This document shows, piece by piece, positions 25,070 to 33,896 of a DNA stretch of 38,154 nt. The stretch comes from Nitrobacter winogradskyi. GTDB taxonomy: Bacteria > Pseudomonadota > Alphaproteobacteria > Rhizobiales > Xanthobacteraceae. The notes below the pieces were generated by a model. It searched no databases and had not been told where the DNA came from. It was given only the letters and a program-made list of their open reading frames with translations. Position 1 is the first letter of the stretch. Each line of letters begins with the position of its first letter. Both the position numbers and the translations under genes were made by a program. Where the stretch lies: assembly GCF_006539545.1 (NCBI RefSeq), contig NZ_BJNF01000003.1, forward strand, positions 1-38,154, given 5' to 3'.

Positions 25070-26974
25070 ATGGCCGTCAGCGATCCCACCGCCGAAGGCA
25101 AAGACGAATCTTCGGCAAAGACGAGCGGCTTTTTGGCGTTGACGCTCGGAAGCGTCGGCGTGGTTTTTGGCGATATCGGAACCTCGCCCTTGTATGCGTT
25201 CCGGGAGGCGGTCGATCACGCCGCGCAGGAGGGGGCGGTGACGCCCGCGATCGTGCTCGGCGTGTTGTCGCTGATCCTTTGGTCGCTCTTTATCGTCGTG
25301 ACGGCGAAATACGTTCTCCTGCTGCTACGGGCCGACAATAACGGGGAGGGCGGAACGCTGTCGCTGATGGCGCTCGGGCAGCGGGCGCTGGGGCGGCGAA
25401 GCCTGCTTCTGCTGGCGCTCGGCGTGGTCGGCGCCTCGATGTTCATCGGCGATTCCATGATTACGCCAGCGATCTCGGTGTTGTCGGCCGTCGAAGGATT
25501 GAAACTCGCGGCGCCGGGGCTTCAGGATTATGTCGTTCCACTGACGCTGGTGATCCTGATCATGCTGTTCGCGGTGCAGAGCAGGGGCACCGCGCGGGTC
25601 GCTTCGGCGTTTGCTCCGGTGATGGCGCTGTGGTTCGTGACGATCGCGGTCCTCGGGGTTCTGCATATTCACGAGGATCCGCAGGTGCTGTTGGCGGTGA
25701 ATCCCTGGTACGCCATTCACTTCCTGCTCAATCACGGGTTGCTCGGCCTCGTCATCATGGGCCTGGTGTTTCTGTCGGTCACGGGCGGTGAGGCGCTGTA
25801 CGCCGATCTCGGCCACTTTGGCCGCAAGCCGATTCAGGTGGCCTGGTTCTGTCTTGTGTTGCCGTCGCTGCTGCTGAACTATTTCGGACAGGGGGCGCTG
25901 ATCCTCGCCCACCCTGAAGCCATCGAGAACACCTTTTACCGTCTGGCGCCCGCGCCGCTGATCCTGCCGCTGGTCATTCTGGCGACCGCAGCCACCGTGA
26001 TCGCCAGCCAGGCGGTCATCACGGGGGCCTATTCGCTGATCCGGCAGGCAGTGCAGCTTGGCCTGCTGCCGCGTTTCGAGGTGCGCTACACATCCGAGAC
26101 CCATGCCGGTCAGATCTACCTGCCGCGCGTCAATCTGCTGTTGCTGATCGGCGTGCTGCTGCTGGTGCTGTTGTTCCGCACCTCCAGCGGCCTCGCTTCC
26201 GCCTACGGAATCGCCGTCTCCACCACGATGGTCGCTGACGGCATCATGGGCTTTGTCGTTGTCTGGAAGCTGTGGAACTGGCACCCGGCGGCTGCGGCCG
26301 CCTTGGTCGTTCCGCTTGTCGTTGTGGACATGATGTTTTTCAGCGCCAATCTGCTCAAGCTGTTTGACGGGGCCTGGGTGCCGCTTCTGTTCGGCATCGC
26401 GATGGTGGTGCTGATATGGACATGGCGTCGCGGCGTGGCGATCCTCATCAAGAAAACCAGGCGCACCGAGGTGCCGCTTCTGGATCTCATTCAGAGCCTT
26501 GAGAAGCGGCCGCCGCATATCGTCAAGGGCACGGCGGTGTTCCTGACCAGCGATCCCAATTTCGTGCCCACGGCGCTTCTGCACAATCTGAAGCACAACA
26601 AGGTTCTTCACGAACACAACGTCATCCTGACCATCGAAACCGCGCAAACGCCTCGGGTCGGTCCCGCTGAGCGCGTGCGTATGGAAAACATCAGCGAAAA
26701 ATTTTCGACCGTCAGCCTCCGCTTCGGATTCATGGAATCGCCGAATGTTCCGAAGGCGCTGGCCATCGCGCGCAAGCTGGGCTGGCAGTTCGATATTATG
26801 TCGACTTCGTTTTTTGTTTCCCGCCGGTCGTTGAAGGCGTCCGCTCAGTCGGGAATGCCTGCGTGGCAGGACAAGCTGTTCATCGCGCTGAGCCGGTCGG
26901 CCAACGATGCGATCGACTATTTTCAGATTCCGACCGGGCGCGTTGTCGAGGTCGGGACGCAGGTCATCATCTAG
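25070..26974 (+). CDS. kup: Low-affinity potassium transporter Kup
   Basis: Potassium-proton symporter of the KUP/HAK/KT family. Start at ATG 25070 gives 634 aa, close to family length; a frame open to 24998 adds 24 residues with weaker support (AGGAG at 25011 is badly spaced for the in-frame GTG at 25019). Features: [18 protein letters not shown] (first helix signature), [46 protein letters not shown], then 12 helices, and a soluble C-terminal domain from about residue 475. The last codons run into the intergenic repeat, which supplies the TAG stop (26972-26974). Confidence 0.95.
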   Translation: MAVSDPTAEGKDESSAKTSGFLALTLGSVGVVFGDIGTSPLYAFREAVDHAAQEGAVTPAIVLGVLSLILWSLFIVVTAKYVLLLLRADNNGEGGTLSLMALGQRALGRRSLLLLALGVVGASMFIGDSMITPAISVLSAVEGLKLAAPGLQDYVVPLTLVILIMLFAVQSRGTARVASAFAPVMALWFVTIAVLGVLHIHEDPQVLLAVNPWYAIHFLLNHGLLGLVIMGLVFLSVTGGEALYADLGHFGRKPIQVAWFCLVLPSLLLNYFGQGALILAHPEAIENTFYRLAPAPLILPLVILATAATVIASQAVITGAYSLIRQAVQLGLLPRFEVRYTSETHAGQIYLPRVNLLLLIGVLLLVLLFRTSSGLASAYGIAVSTTMVADGIMGFVVVWKLWNWHPAAAAALVVPLVVVDMMFFSANLLKLFDGAWVPLLFGIAMVVLIWTWRRGVAILIKKTRRTEVPLLDLIQSLEKRPPHIVKGTAVFLTSDPNFVPTALLHNLKHNKVLHEHNVILTIETAQTPRVGPAERVRMENISEKFSTVSLRFGFMESPNVPKALAIARKLGWQFDIMSTSFFVSRRSLKASAQSGMPAWQDKLFIALSRSANDAIDYFQIPTGRVVEVGTQVII

Positions 26975-27079
26975 AGCGTTTTCGAGCGAAGTGGATGACC
27001 TGTTCGCGTGAAGAAAACGCGTCAAAACAAAATCATAGAGCCCCGCTTCTGATTCAATCAGAAGCGGAAAGGCTCTAGA
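26970..27079 (+). repeat. Two-hairpin repeat, best copy, bounded by TCTAGAGC ends
   Basis: 110-bp element with perfect 8-bp terminal inverted repeats TCTAGAGC (26970-26977) and GCTCTAGA (27072-27079). Left module: GCGTTTTC ... GAAAACGC stem. Right module: CCGCTTCTGATT (27043-27054), C, AATCAGAAGCGG (27056-27067), a perfect 12-bp stem. Its first bases encode the kup stop codon. No coding capacity. The reference copy for the family in this window. Confidence 0.9.
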
Positions 27080-27206
27080 CAAGCCGTCATAGAACCGTGA
27101 CGGTGCTTGATTTTATCGTCGCAAGGGGTGACCTTGCGCGGGAAGCGGCGAGACGGGCATCGCGCCGGGTGCGAGCGTCCGAAGGCAAAAGCGCGAGGAG
27201 GTCACG

Positions 27207-27542
27207 TTGGCGAATCTGAATTTTGTCGTTCACGATTTGACGCCGGAGGATGTCTCGAAAGGCATCACCGACGGACGCTATCTGCTGGTTGACGTTCGCG
27301 AGCCGAACGAGATTGCGGCGGAGGCCTTTCCGGACGCGGTGGCTGTCGCCCTGTCGACGTTCGACCTCACGGCGATTCCCGATCCGCAGGGCAAACAGGT
27401 GGTGTTTGCGTGCCGCTCGGGCAAGCGCTCGGTGAGCGCGTCGCTGGCGGCGCAGGCCTCCGGCCTGCCTTACGACAAGCATCTCGACGGCGGAATTCTG
27501 GGATGGAAGGCGGCAGGGTTGCCGACACGATCCGGCGGCTGA
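27207..27542 (+). CDS. Rhodanese-like domain sulfurtransferase
   Basis: A 111-aa single-domain rhodanese, probably moving sulfane sulfur in the cytoplasm; no signal peptide. It starts at TTG 27207 with AGGAG at 27196-27200, six bases away, the best-supported start though TTG is unusual. The active-site loop is CRSGKRS with catalytic C69, preceded by VVFA; LVDVREPNEI (27-36) is the conserved rhodanese N-terminal motif and HLDGGILGWKAAGLP the C-terminal one. The gene is 15 bases before the aminotransferase start and co-oriented. Confidence 0.92.
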   Translation: MANLNFVVHDLTPEDVSKGITDGRYLLVDVREPNEIAAEAFPDAVAVALSTFDLTAIPDPQGKQVVFACRSGKRSVSASLAAQASGLPYDKHLDGGILGWKAAGLPTRSGG

Positions 27543-27557
27543 GAGTTGACGCTCTCG

Positions 27558-28718
27558 ATGAACAAGGTCTTCGCTGATCTGCCGGTGACCATCTTCGAGA
27601 CCATGTCGCAGCTTGCGCGCGACCACGACGCCATCAATCTTGGGCAGGGCTTTCCCGATGATCCGGGCCCGGAGGATATCCGGCGCGCGGCCGCGGACGC
27701 CGTTCTCAACGGTTACAATCAATACCCATCGATGATGGGCATTCCGGAGTTGCGGCAGGCGATCGCCGCTCACTACCGCCACTGGCACGGTCTTTCGGTC
27801 GATCCGGCGAGCGAGGTGATGGTTACCTCCGGCGGTACGGAAGCGCTGACCAGCGCTATTCTCGCCACGGTCGAGCCGGGCGACGAGGTCATCGTCTTCC
27901 AGCCGTTCTACGACTCCTATCTTCCGATCATCAGGCAGGCCGGCGGCGTTCCGCGTCTGGTTCGGCTGGAGCCGCCGCACTGGCGGCTGGCGGAAGATGC
28001 GTTGCGCGACGCCTTCACCGCCAAGACCAAGGCCGTGCTTTTCAACAATCCGCTGAATCCGGCCGCGGTGGTCTATGCGCGCGATGAACTGGAATTGCTG
28101 GCGCGGTTCTGCCAGGAGTTCGATGCGGTCGCGATCTGCGACGAGGTCTGGGAGCATGTGGTTTTCGACGGCCGCGAGCATATTCCGCTGATCACCGTTC
28201 CCGGTATGCGTGACCGCACCATCAAGATCGGATCGGCGGGAAAGATATTCTCCCTGACGGGCTGGAAGGTCGGCTTTGTCTGCGCCGCGCCGCCGCTATT
28301 GCGGGTCACCGCCAAGGTGCATCAGTTTCTTACTTTCACCACACCTCCCAATCTTCAGGCCGCGGTCGCCTGTGGCCTTGCAAAGCCGGACGATTATTTT
28401 TTCGAGATGCGTCGCGATCTGGCGCGACGCCGCGACCGCCTGACCCGCGGCCTCGAAGACATTGGGTTTCCGGTGCTGCCATCGCAAGGAACCTATTTCC
28501 TGACCGTCGATCTCGCGCCGCTCGGGCTTAATGAAACCGATCATGCGTTCTGCAGGCGCATCGTCGTGGACCACAAGGTCGCGGCGATCCCGGTCTCAGC
28601 ATTCTACGAAAAGGACGCGGTCACCTCGGTCGTGCGCTTCTGCTTCGCGAAGAAGGATGCCACGCTCGACACCGCGCTGGAACGTCTATCCGACGCCGTG
28701 CGGAGGTGCGGGCGATGA
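27558..28718 (+). CDS. PLP-dependent class I/II aminotransferase (YbdL/KAT-like)
   Basis: Transaminase with 386 aa from ATG 27558 (MNKVFADLPVTIFE); a TTG four codons upstream is also in frame. Features: INLGQGFPDDPGPEDIR (27-43), TSGGTEALTSAI (90-101), NNPLNPAA (163-170), ICDEVWEHVVFD (D195) and the PLP lysine in GSAGKIFSLTGWKVGF (K229). The family includes methionine (YbdL) and kynurenine/glutamine aminotransferases, so substrate is not fixed. Its stop overlaps the start of the broken potF-like gene (ATGA), indicating an ancestral operon with a polyamine-binding protein. Confidence 0.9.
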   Translation: MNKVFADLPVTIFETMSQLARDHDAINLGQGFPDDPGPEDIRRAAADAVLNGYNQYPSMMGIPELRQAIAAHYRHWHGLSVDPASEVMVTSGGTEALTSAILATVEPGDEVIVFQPFYDSYLPIIRQAGGVPRLVRLEPPHWRLAEDALRDAFTAKTKAVLFNNPLNPAAVVYARDELELLARFCQEFDAVAICDEVWEHVVFDGREHIPLITVPGMRDRTIKIGSAGKIFSLTGWKVGFVCAAPPLLRVTAKVHQFLTFTTPPNLQAAVACGLAKPDDYFFEMRRDLARRRDRLTRGLEDIGFPVLPSQGTYFLTVDLAPLGLNETDHAFCRRIVVDHKVAAIPVSAFYEKDAVTSVVRFCFAKKDATLDTALERLSDAVRRCGR

Positions 28719-29829
28719 TTCCGAACCAGTCCTTGTGGCTCTGGGTACCCGTTGCGCTGGCGCTTGGTTCGGGCGCGGTCTTGTCGCCGCGTGCCGATGC
28801 CGCCGAGCGGGTGGTCAATTTTTTCAACTGGTCGAGCTATATCGCGCCGGGCGTGCTCGAGGCCTTTACCGAGGAAACCGGAATCAAGGTGGTCTACGCA
28901 CTTTCGACGCCAACGAGACGCTCGAAACGCGGCTGCTTGCCGGCAAGTCCGGTTACGATGTCGTGGTGCCGACGGCGTATTTTCTGCAGCGTCAGATCGG
29001 CGCGAACATCTTTCGGAAACTCGACAAGTCGAAGTTGCCGAATTTGGCCAACGCATGGCCCATGGTGACAGAGAGGCTCGCAACCTATGATCCCGGCAAT
29101 CAGTATGCCGTGAACTATATGTGGGGTACGACCGGCATCGGCTATAATGTCAAAGCGGTGCAGCGCATTCTCGGATCCGACGGCAGGATCGATAGTTGGG
29201 ATGTCATCTTCGATCCGGACAAGCTCGCGAAGTTCAAGGACTGCGGCGTTCAGATGCTTGATTCCGCGGATGATATCCTGCCTGCCGCGCTCAACTTTCT
29301 CGGCCTCGATCCGAACTCGACAGAAAAGAACGATCTCGAACAGGCAGCGGCTCTTGTCGGCAAGATCAGGCCATATGTCCGAAAGTTTCATTCCTCGGAG
29401 TATCTGAACAGCCTTGCCACCGGCGAGATCTGCCTTGTCGTCGGCTGGTCCGGCGATATCAAGCAGGCCCAAAGCCGCGCGGCGGAGAGCCATAACGGTG
29501 TCGAGATCGGTTATGCGATTCCGAAAGAGGGCGCCCAGATGTTCTTCGACAATCTGGCCATTCTGCTGGATGCCAGGAATGTCGATGAGGCCTACGAGTT
29601 GATCAATTATCTCTATCGGCCAGATGTTGCGGCGAAGAATTCGGACTTCCTGTCCTATGCCAGCGGTAATCTGGCCAGCCAGAAGCTGATCGATCCGAAA
29701 GCCTTCAATGACAAGACGATCTATCCGGATGAAGCCGTGATGAAGCGGCTGTTCATCATCACTGCGCGCGATCTCGCGACGCAACGTTCGATCAACCGGC
29801 TCTGGACGCGCATAAAGACGGGACGGTGA
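28715..29829 (+). pseudogene. Polyamine ABC transporter substrate-binding protein (PotF/PotD-like), frameshifted
   Basis: Periplasmic putrescine/spermidine-binding protein broken by one base. The first frame starts at ATG 28715 with CGGAGG well spaced, has a signal peptide (VALALGSGAVLSPRADAAE) and reads VVNFFNWSSYIAPGVLEAFTEETGIKVVY, then goes wrong. The rest continues in the next frame from about 28900: TFDANETLETRLLAGKSGYDVVVPT... to the stop at 29829, without interruption. Adding one A between 28898 and 28899 restores DTFDANETLE, which the family expects, so this is a one-base deletion. No permease or ATPase genes follow, so it is an orphan. It could be a real mutation or a sequencing error. 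Confidence 0.85.
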
Positions 29830-29837
29830 CGGGACGG

Positions 29838-29886
29838 AGAACTTTCTTTACGCGAACCGGATCCCGCTTCGCTCGAAAACGCCTTA
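29838..29886 (-). repeat. Two-hairpin repeat, copy 7 (left half), at the lpxXL 3' end
   Basis: Reverse-orientation left module only: CTTTCTTTACGCGAACCGG ... TTCGCTCGAAAACGCC. It abuts the lpxXL stop codon (29884-29886) at one end. The right hairpin is missing. Confidence 0.65.
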
Positions 29887-30816
29887 ACGCCAGCGGCGGT
29901 GCAGCCACAGCCATTGATCGGGGTATTCGCGGATCCAGCCTTCGATCACCGAGGTGATGATCTGCATCGTTCCCTGCACGTCGATCTCGCCGTTTGCATC
30001 CCGCGCCGGCGTGATCTCTTCCGACAGCTCGGCACGGAAGCGATGGCCCGGCAGGCGGATGATCCGCACGCCATGGATCGGACATTCGATCTGCCGCAAA
30101 AGACGCGCCAGCGTCGGATTAGCCTTGGTCTTGCGTCCGAAGAATGTGACGTCGACGCCGTTGGTGAAATACTGGTCCACCAGCATGGCGACATGCTGGC
30201 CATTCTGCAGCGCTTGCGCCAACCGGAGCGGTGCATCGCGACCAGCGGGGATCAGCGTGCCCATATTGACGGAGCGCAACTGTTTGATTGCGCGGTCGGC
30301 CGATGCGATGTTCGGCCGGCGATACAGAATCGCCGCATCGAGCCCGTGCGCGACAGCGGCGACCGCAGGCAGCTCCCAGTTGCCGATATGGCTTGCGAAG
30401 ATCAGCGCCGGCTTGCCATCCAGCCGCAGCTTGTGAAACAGCTCGCGCGTGCGTTCCCCGATTTCGATGCGACCGTCTTCGGGATGATTCGGATCATGGT
30501 TCCAGACGTGATCGAGATGGGCGAACTCCGCGCCGATACACCCCAGATTGTCCCATACCCCGGCCAGAATCTTCTCGATTTCAGCCGGCGGCTTTTCGGG
30601 AAACGCGGCCGTGAGGTTCGCGCGACCGATCTTCTGTTCACGCAGCATCGGTCCGATCTTTCGCGTGATGCGGCCGAACAGATCCGCGGTCTTGACCGGA
30701 TCGAAACAGCGCGTCGCGCGCAACAGGGCGATCGTCAATGCGCCGATGGCGGCTGCGCCGACGGGTTTGACCGCATCGCGCAGTCCGGCTCTGGTTCGAA
30801 GCAGGAGGCGGCGCAT
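29884..30816 (-). CDS. lpxXL: Lipid A very-long-chain acyltransferase (LpxL/HtrB family, LpxXL-like)
   Basis: Late acyltransferase that should move the very-long-chain hydroxy-acyl group from AcpXL to the lipid A core. The 310-aa protein has an N-terminal hydrophobic segment and the acyltransferase motif HX4E as HIGNWE (H143, E148) in IFASHIGNWELP, followed by AILYRRPN and MLVDQYFTNGVDVTFFGRKT, typical of the LpxL family. It is the last gene of the acpXL-fabZ-fabF2-fabF1-lpxXL cluster, 89 bases past fabF1. Membrane-associated at the cytoplasmic face. Assignment to LpxXL rests on the genetic context. Confidence 0.9.
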   Translation of the reverse strand: MRRLLLRTRAGLRDAVKPVGAAAIGALTIALLRATRCFDPVKTADLFGRITRKIGPMLREQKIGRANLTAAFPEKPPAEIEKILAGVWDNLGCIGAEFAHLDHVWNHDPNHPEDGRIEIGERTRELFHKLRLDGKPALIFASHIGNWELPAVAAVAHGLDAAILYRRPNIASADRAIKQLRSVNMGTLIPAGRDAPLRLAQALQNGQHVAMLVDQYFTNGVDVTFFGRKTKANPTLARLLRQIECPIHGVRIIRLPGHRFRAELSEEITPARDANGEIDVQGTMQIITSVIEGWIREYPDQWLWLHRRWR

Positions 30817-30905
30817 CAGGGGACGACGATCCCGCCGAAGGCAGGCTTGTATCCTGCAAGGGCCAGCGGGTCAGCACACCGTGCGAGCATCGGCTGCACC
30901 GGCCG

Positions 30906-32186
30906 CTATACCGGTTCGCGCGTCAGGATCAGTGACGCGTTCTGGCCGCCGAAACCGAACGAGTTCGACATCACCGTGGTGACGCGCGCATCGCGGGCTG
31001 TGTTGGGAACGACATCGAACGGGATCGCCGGATCCGGGACATCATAGTTGATGGTCGGCGGAATGCGCTGATGCTCGAGCGTCAATAGCGAGAACACCGC
31101 TTCGACGGCTCCAGCCGCCGAGAGGGTATGTCCGACCATCGATTTATTGGACGAGACCGGGATCTGTCTGGCGCGCTCGCCGAACACGCTGGAGATGCCG
31201 AGATACTCCATCTTGTCGTTTTCCGGAGTGCCGGTGCCGTGCGCGTTGATGTAGTCGATCTGCTCGGTGGTTACACCCGCGTCCGCCAGCGCGTTGCGGA
31301 CGCATCCGATGATCGGTTTGCCGTCGGGGCTTGAACGCGTGCGGTGGAAGGAATCGGCAAGCTCGCCGCACCCCGCCACGATGCCGAGGATGTTCGCGCC
31401 TCGCGCTGCCGCCGCCTCATAGCTTTCGAGCACCAGCGCACCCGCGCCTTCGGCCATCACGAAGCCGTCGCGGTTCTTGGAGAAAGGTCGCGCCGCGGCG
31501 TGGGGAGGGTTGTTCTGGGTTGAAAGCGCCGACAGCAGCGAGAACCTGATCAGCGCTTCGGGATTCACCGAGCCGTCGGTCGCGACGCACAGCGCCGCAT
31601 CGGCCTCGCCGCGGCGGATCGCTTCGACGCCGAGCTGGATTGCGGTTGTCCCCGATGCGCACGCCGTCGAGAGCGAGATGGGTGAACCCTTGGTGCCGAA
31701 GGTTTCGGCGAGATGGTCCGCAACCGAGCCGAACAGGAAACGGCGATGATATTGCTTGTATCTGCCGCCGCCGCTGACCCGCAGCATCTGGTCGTAGTCG
31801 ACGTCGGCATCGGGGCCGATGTCGCGGCCGAGTTCCTGCCGCTGCGGCCATTCAAGCTCGACCGGGGCGACCGCGAGAAACAAGGGGCCTGGAAAATCAC
31901 CGACGCGCCCGATCCCCGCCTGCGCGACGGCTTCCTCGGTCGCGATATCGGCCAGGCGCTCCGAAAGATCGGTCGACGAGAACGGCTCGACCGGGATGAA
32001 ATTGACGGTGCCGGCCACCGTGGTTCTCAGGCCTTCGGTTGGAAACCGCGTGATCGTCCTGATGCCGGATTCTCCCGCGCAAAGCCTGGCCCAGTTATCC
32101 GTCTTGCCGGAGCCGAGCGAGGTCACGACGCCCATGCCGGTCACCACGACGACGGGCCGGCCGGATTTGTCGCGCATTGCGGTCAT
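30906..32186 (-). CDS. Beta-ketoacyl-ACP synthase II, catalytically complete (FabF1XL-like)
   Basis: Condensing enzyme that should elongate the long acyl chain on AcpXL. The 426-aa protein keeps the full triad: C176 in STACASGT, H316 in NAHGTGTPEND, and H353 with K348 in KSMVGHTLSAAG. Also present are the FabF gatekeeping/nucleotide features (RDGFVMAEGAGALVLE, SNSFGFGGQN). The start has weak G-rich spacing; a second Met three codons later is possible. It lies 28 bases downstream of fabF2, which lacks the catalytic residues, suggesting the two act as a pair. Usual length. Confidence 0.93.
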   Translation of the reverse strand: MTAMRDKSGRPVVVVTGMGVVTSLGSGKTDNWARLCAGESGIRTITRFPTEGLRTTVAGTVNFIPVEPFSSTDLSERLADIATEEAVAQAGIGRVGDFPGPLFLAVAPVELEWPQRQELGRDIGPDADVDYDQMLRVSGGGRYKQYHRRFLFGSVADHLAETFGTKGSPISLSTACASGTTAIQLGVEAIRRGEADAALCVATDGSVNPEALIRFSLLSALSTQNNPPHAAARPFSKNRDGFVMAEGAGALVLESYEAAAARGANILGIVAGCGELADSFHRTRSSPDGKPIIGCVRNALADAGVTTEQIDYINAHGTGTPENDKMEYLGISSVFGERARQIPVSSNKSMVGHTLSAAGAVEAVFSLLTLEHQRIPPTINYDVPDPAIPFDVVPNTARDARVTTVMSNSFGFGGQNASLILTREPV

Positions 32187-32214
32187 GGTGCCCCCGTCGA
32201 GTCCCTAGGTCCGG

Positions 32215-33420
32215 TTAGTTGATTGCTTCGACCAGCGCCATGCCTTCGCCGCGCCAGTGTCCGGCGCCGATCACGACAATCCGGGCTGGAGGCGTCGTCA
32301 TATCAATCGCCTGTTCCGATGTATCGGCGGACGCGAACAGCGCGCCTCGCGACAGCGATAGCGCGGCAACGGCCAAACCAAGCGGAAACTGCGCCTCCAT
32401 GGTGTGACCGAACATCGTTCCCGTCGCGCGGACCGGGATGTCCGGATGGGCGCGAAGGAATGCGCGTTCTTCCGAGGTGGCGGGCTCTGCGCCGGTGGCG
32501 CCCGTGACGATGGCGGTTCTCTCCGCGCTGTTGCCGAGCCTGGACCACAATGATTCCAGCGTCGATGTGATATCGCCGGAACGTTTTCGCCGCGCATGGT
32601 CCGCGACTACGTTGGTCAGGCGCGCGAACGGCTTCGCGCCACGAGCCTCCGCATGGGCGCGAGACTCAATCACCAGAAAGGCGCCGCCGGATCCGAGCGC
32701 GAAGCCGCTGTTGTGCTCGCGTGCCCAGACCGGCGCGTACGTCTCTTTCAGGTTGAAGTCCCCGAATTCGTATAGCAGGAGCAAATCCTTGCGTTCGCCA
32801 TTATGGGCGGCGCCGACCAAAGCGATGTCGCTTTGACCGGCGGCGATGCGCGCGAGCGCGATGCGCACCGCGTCGACGCCGGAAGCCTCCTCGCCCATGA
32901 ATGTGCGCGAAGAACCCGTCACGCCGTGAACGATGGCGATGTTGCCTGCGAGCAGGTTGGACAACTGCGCCAGGAAGAGTGTCGGCCGCAGGTCGCTCAT
33001 CAGCCGCTCGTTGAGATAGCCCGGCGCGGCGTTGCCCTTTGTCTCCGCGTTCAGAATCCCGGCATCGACGACGAGGTCGCGCTCGCCGCCGCCGGCGGCG
33101 ACGATCATGTCCATCCGCGACAGGATATCCGTATTGCCTTTGACCCCGGCGGAATCGAGCGCCAGTCCCGCCGCATATGTTCCGATCCGCTGCCAGGCTT
33201 CCATCTGGCGCTGGTCGCCCCTTTTTGGAATCTGGGCGTCGAAGTTGATCGGAGCCAGCGGGTGAACGACGTAGGGTGCGAAGCTCTTTTCGTCGGCGTT
33301 GACGCGCCGATGACTGAGCGCTTCCCAATGAGCATCCAGGCCTTCACCGAGCGAGGTGGCAAGTCCGATCCCGGTGATCCAGGCTTCGATCGGCGCTGAG
33401 GGTGATGCTGTCTCAGCCAT
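32215..33420 (-). CDS. Degenerate beta-ketoacyl synthase, catalytic Cys replaced (FabF2XL-like)
   Basis: A 401-aa KS-fold protein from ATG 33420 overlapping fabZ by 8 bases. It aligns to its neighbour: ...EEASGVDAVRIALARIAAG against CASGTTAIQLGVEAIRRG, putting Glu at residue 178 where the neighbour has catalytic Cys. The first catalytic His (NAHGTG) is replaced (VTGATGAEPAT); the second region keeps GHT (GTMFGHTME). So it cannot be an ordinary condensing enzyme. Such loss is typical of chain-length factors (KS-beta) in type II polyketide systems, where Gln replaces Cys. It is thus more likely a partner subunit of the complete FabF1 (inference). Confidence 0.88.
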   Translation of the reverse strand: MAETASPSAPIEAWITGIGLATSLGEGLDAHWEALSHRRVNADEKSFAPYVVHPLAPINFDAQIPKRGDQRQMEAWQRIGTYAAGLALDSAGVKGNTDILSRMDMIVAAGGGERDLVVDAGILNAETKGNAAPGYLNERLMSDLRPTLFLAQLSNLLAGNIAIVHGVTGSSRTFMGEEASGVDAVRIALARIAAGQSDIALVGAAHNGERKDLLLLYEFGDFNLKETYAPVWAREHNSGFALGSGGAFLVIESRAHAEARGAKPFARLTNVVADHARRKRSGDITSTLESLWSRLGNSAERTAIVTGATGAEPATSEERAFLRAHPDIPVRATGTMFGHTMEAQFPLGLAVAALSLSRGALFASADTSEQAIDMTTPPARIVVIGAGHWRGEGMALVEAIN

Positions 33421-33886
33421 GAGCAAACATCTGTTGTGGAAACCCGATGCGCTTGGCCATGGTCTCCATGTGGCCGCGCAGGTCGTCGTTGGGGAAAGGC
33501 ACCTGACGGAACGTCAGCGTCGCATTGCATTTCGTCTTTCCGCCGACGCTGACTTTCGCTTCGGTGATGGTGAAACCGGAGCCTTCGTGAACGACGGCGG
33601 CTTCGATCGTCAGCAATTCGCCGGGTGTAACGAAAGTCCTCATTTTGGCTTCCTTGACGGCTGCCAGAAAGGGCATCCGCTCGAACCTGGTCAAGGCGAT
33701 CAACAGCCAGCCGGAGGCTTGCGCCATCGACTCAATGAGAAGCACGCCGGGCATCAGAGGATGTCCCGGAAAATGTCCCTCGAAGATCGTGCTTTCCTGG
33801 GGGACCTGCGCTTCGACGGTGATTGATCGCTGTTCCGTTCTGAGGTCGGCGATGCGGTCGATCAAATGGAAATATTCGAGATGCAT
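33413..33886 (-). CDS. fabZ: 3-hydroxyacyl-ACP dehydratase (FabZ/FabA hot-dog, FabZXL-like)
   Basis: Dehydrates 3-hydroxyacyl-ACP in chain elongation; here probably on AcpXL. The 157-aa protein has the single hot-dog motif FEGHFPGHPLMPGVLLIESMAQ, with H38 and E52 as the catalytic pair. The sequence is diverged from housekeeping FabZ (GHP in place of the usual G-x-P). Its start lies 10 bases after the acpXL stop; its end overlaps the fabF2 start, so the genes are translationally coupled. A general FabZ should exist elsewhere; this one belongs to the lipid A cluster. Confidence 0.92.
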   Translation of the reverse strand: MHLEYFHLIDRIADLRTEQRSITVEAQVPQESTIFEGHFPGHPLMPGVLLIESMAQASGWLLIALTRFERMPFLAAVKEAKMRTFVTPGELLTIEAAVVHEGSGFTITEAKVSVGGKTKCNATLTFRQVPFPNDDLRGHMETMAKRIGFPQQMFAHG

Positions 33887-33896
33887 GGCCGCGTGA

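Noticed and set aside
25325-27082. 585-aa antisense frame across kup
   Set aside because: Its His/Gln/Arg-rich composition is a shadow of kup; it also runs through the intergenic repeat.
30817-30905. Remnant of adh2XL between fabF1 and lpxXL
   Set aside because: Only 89 bases, none of the three frames resembles a dehydrogenase.
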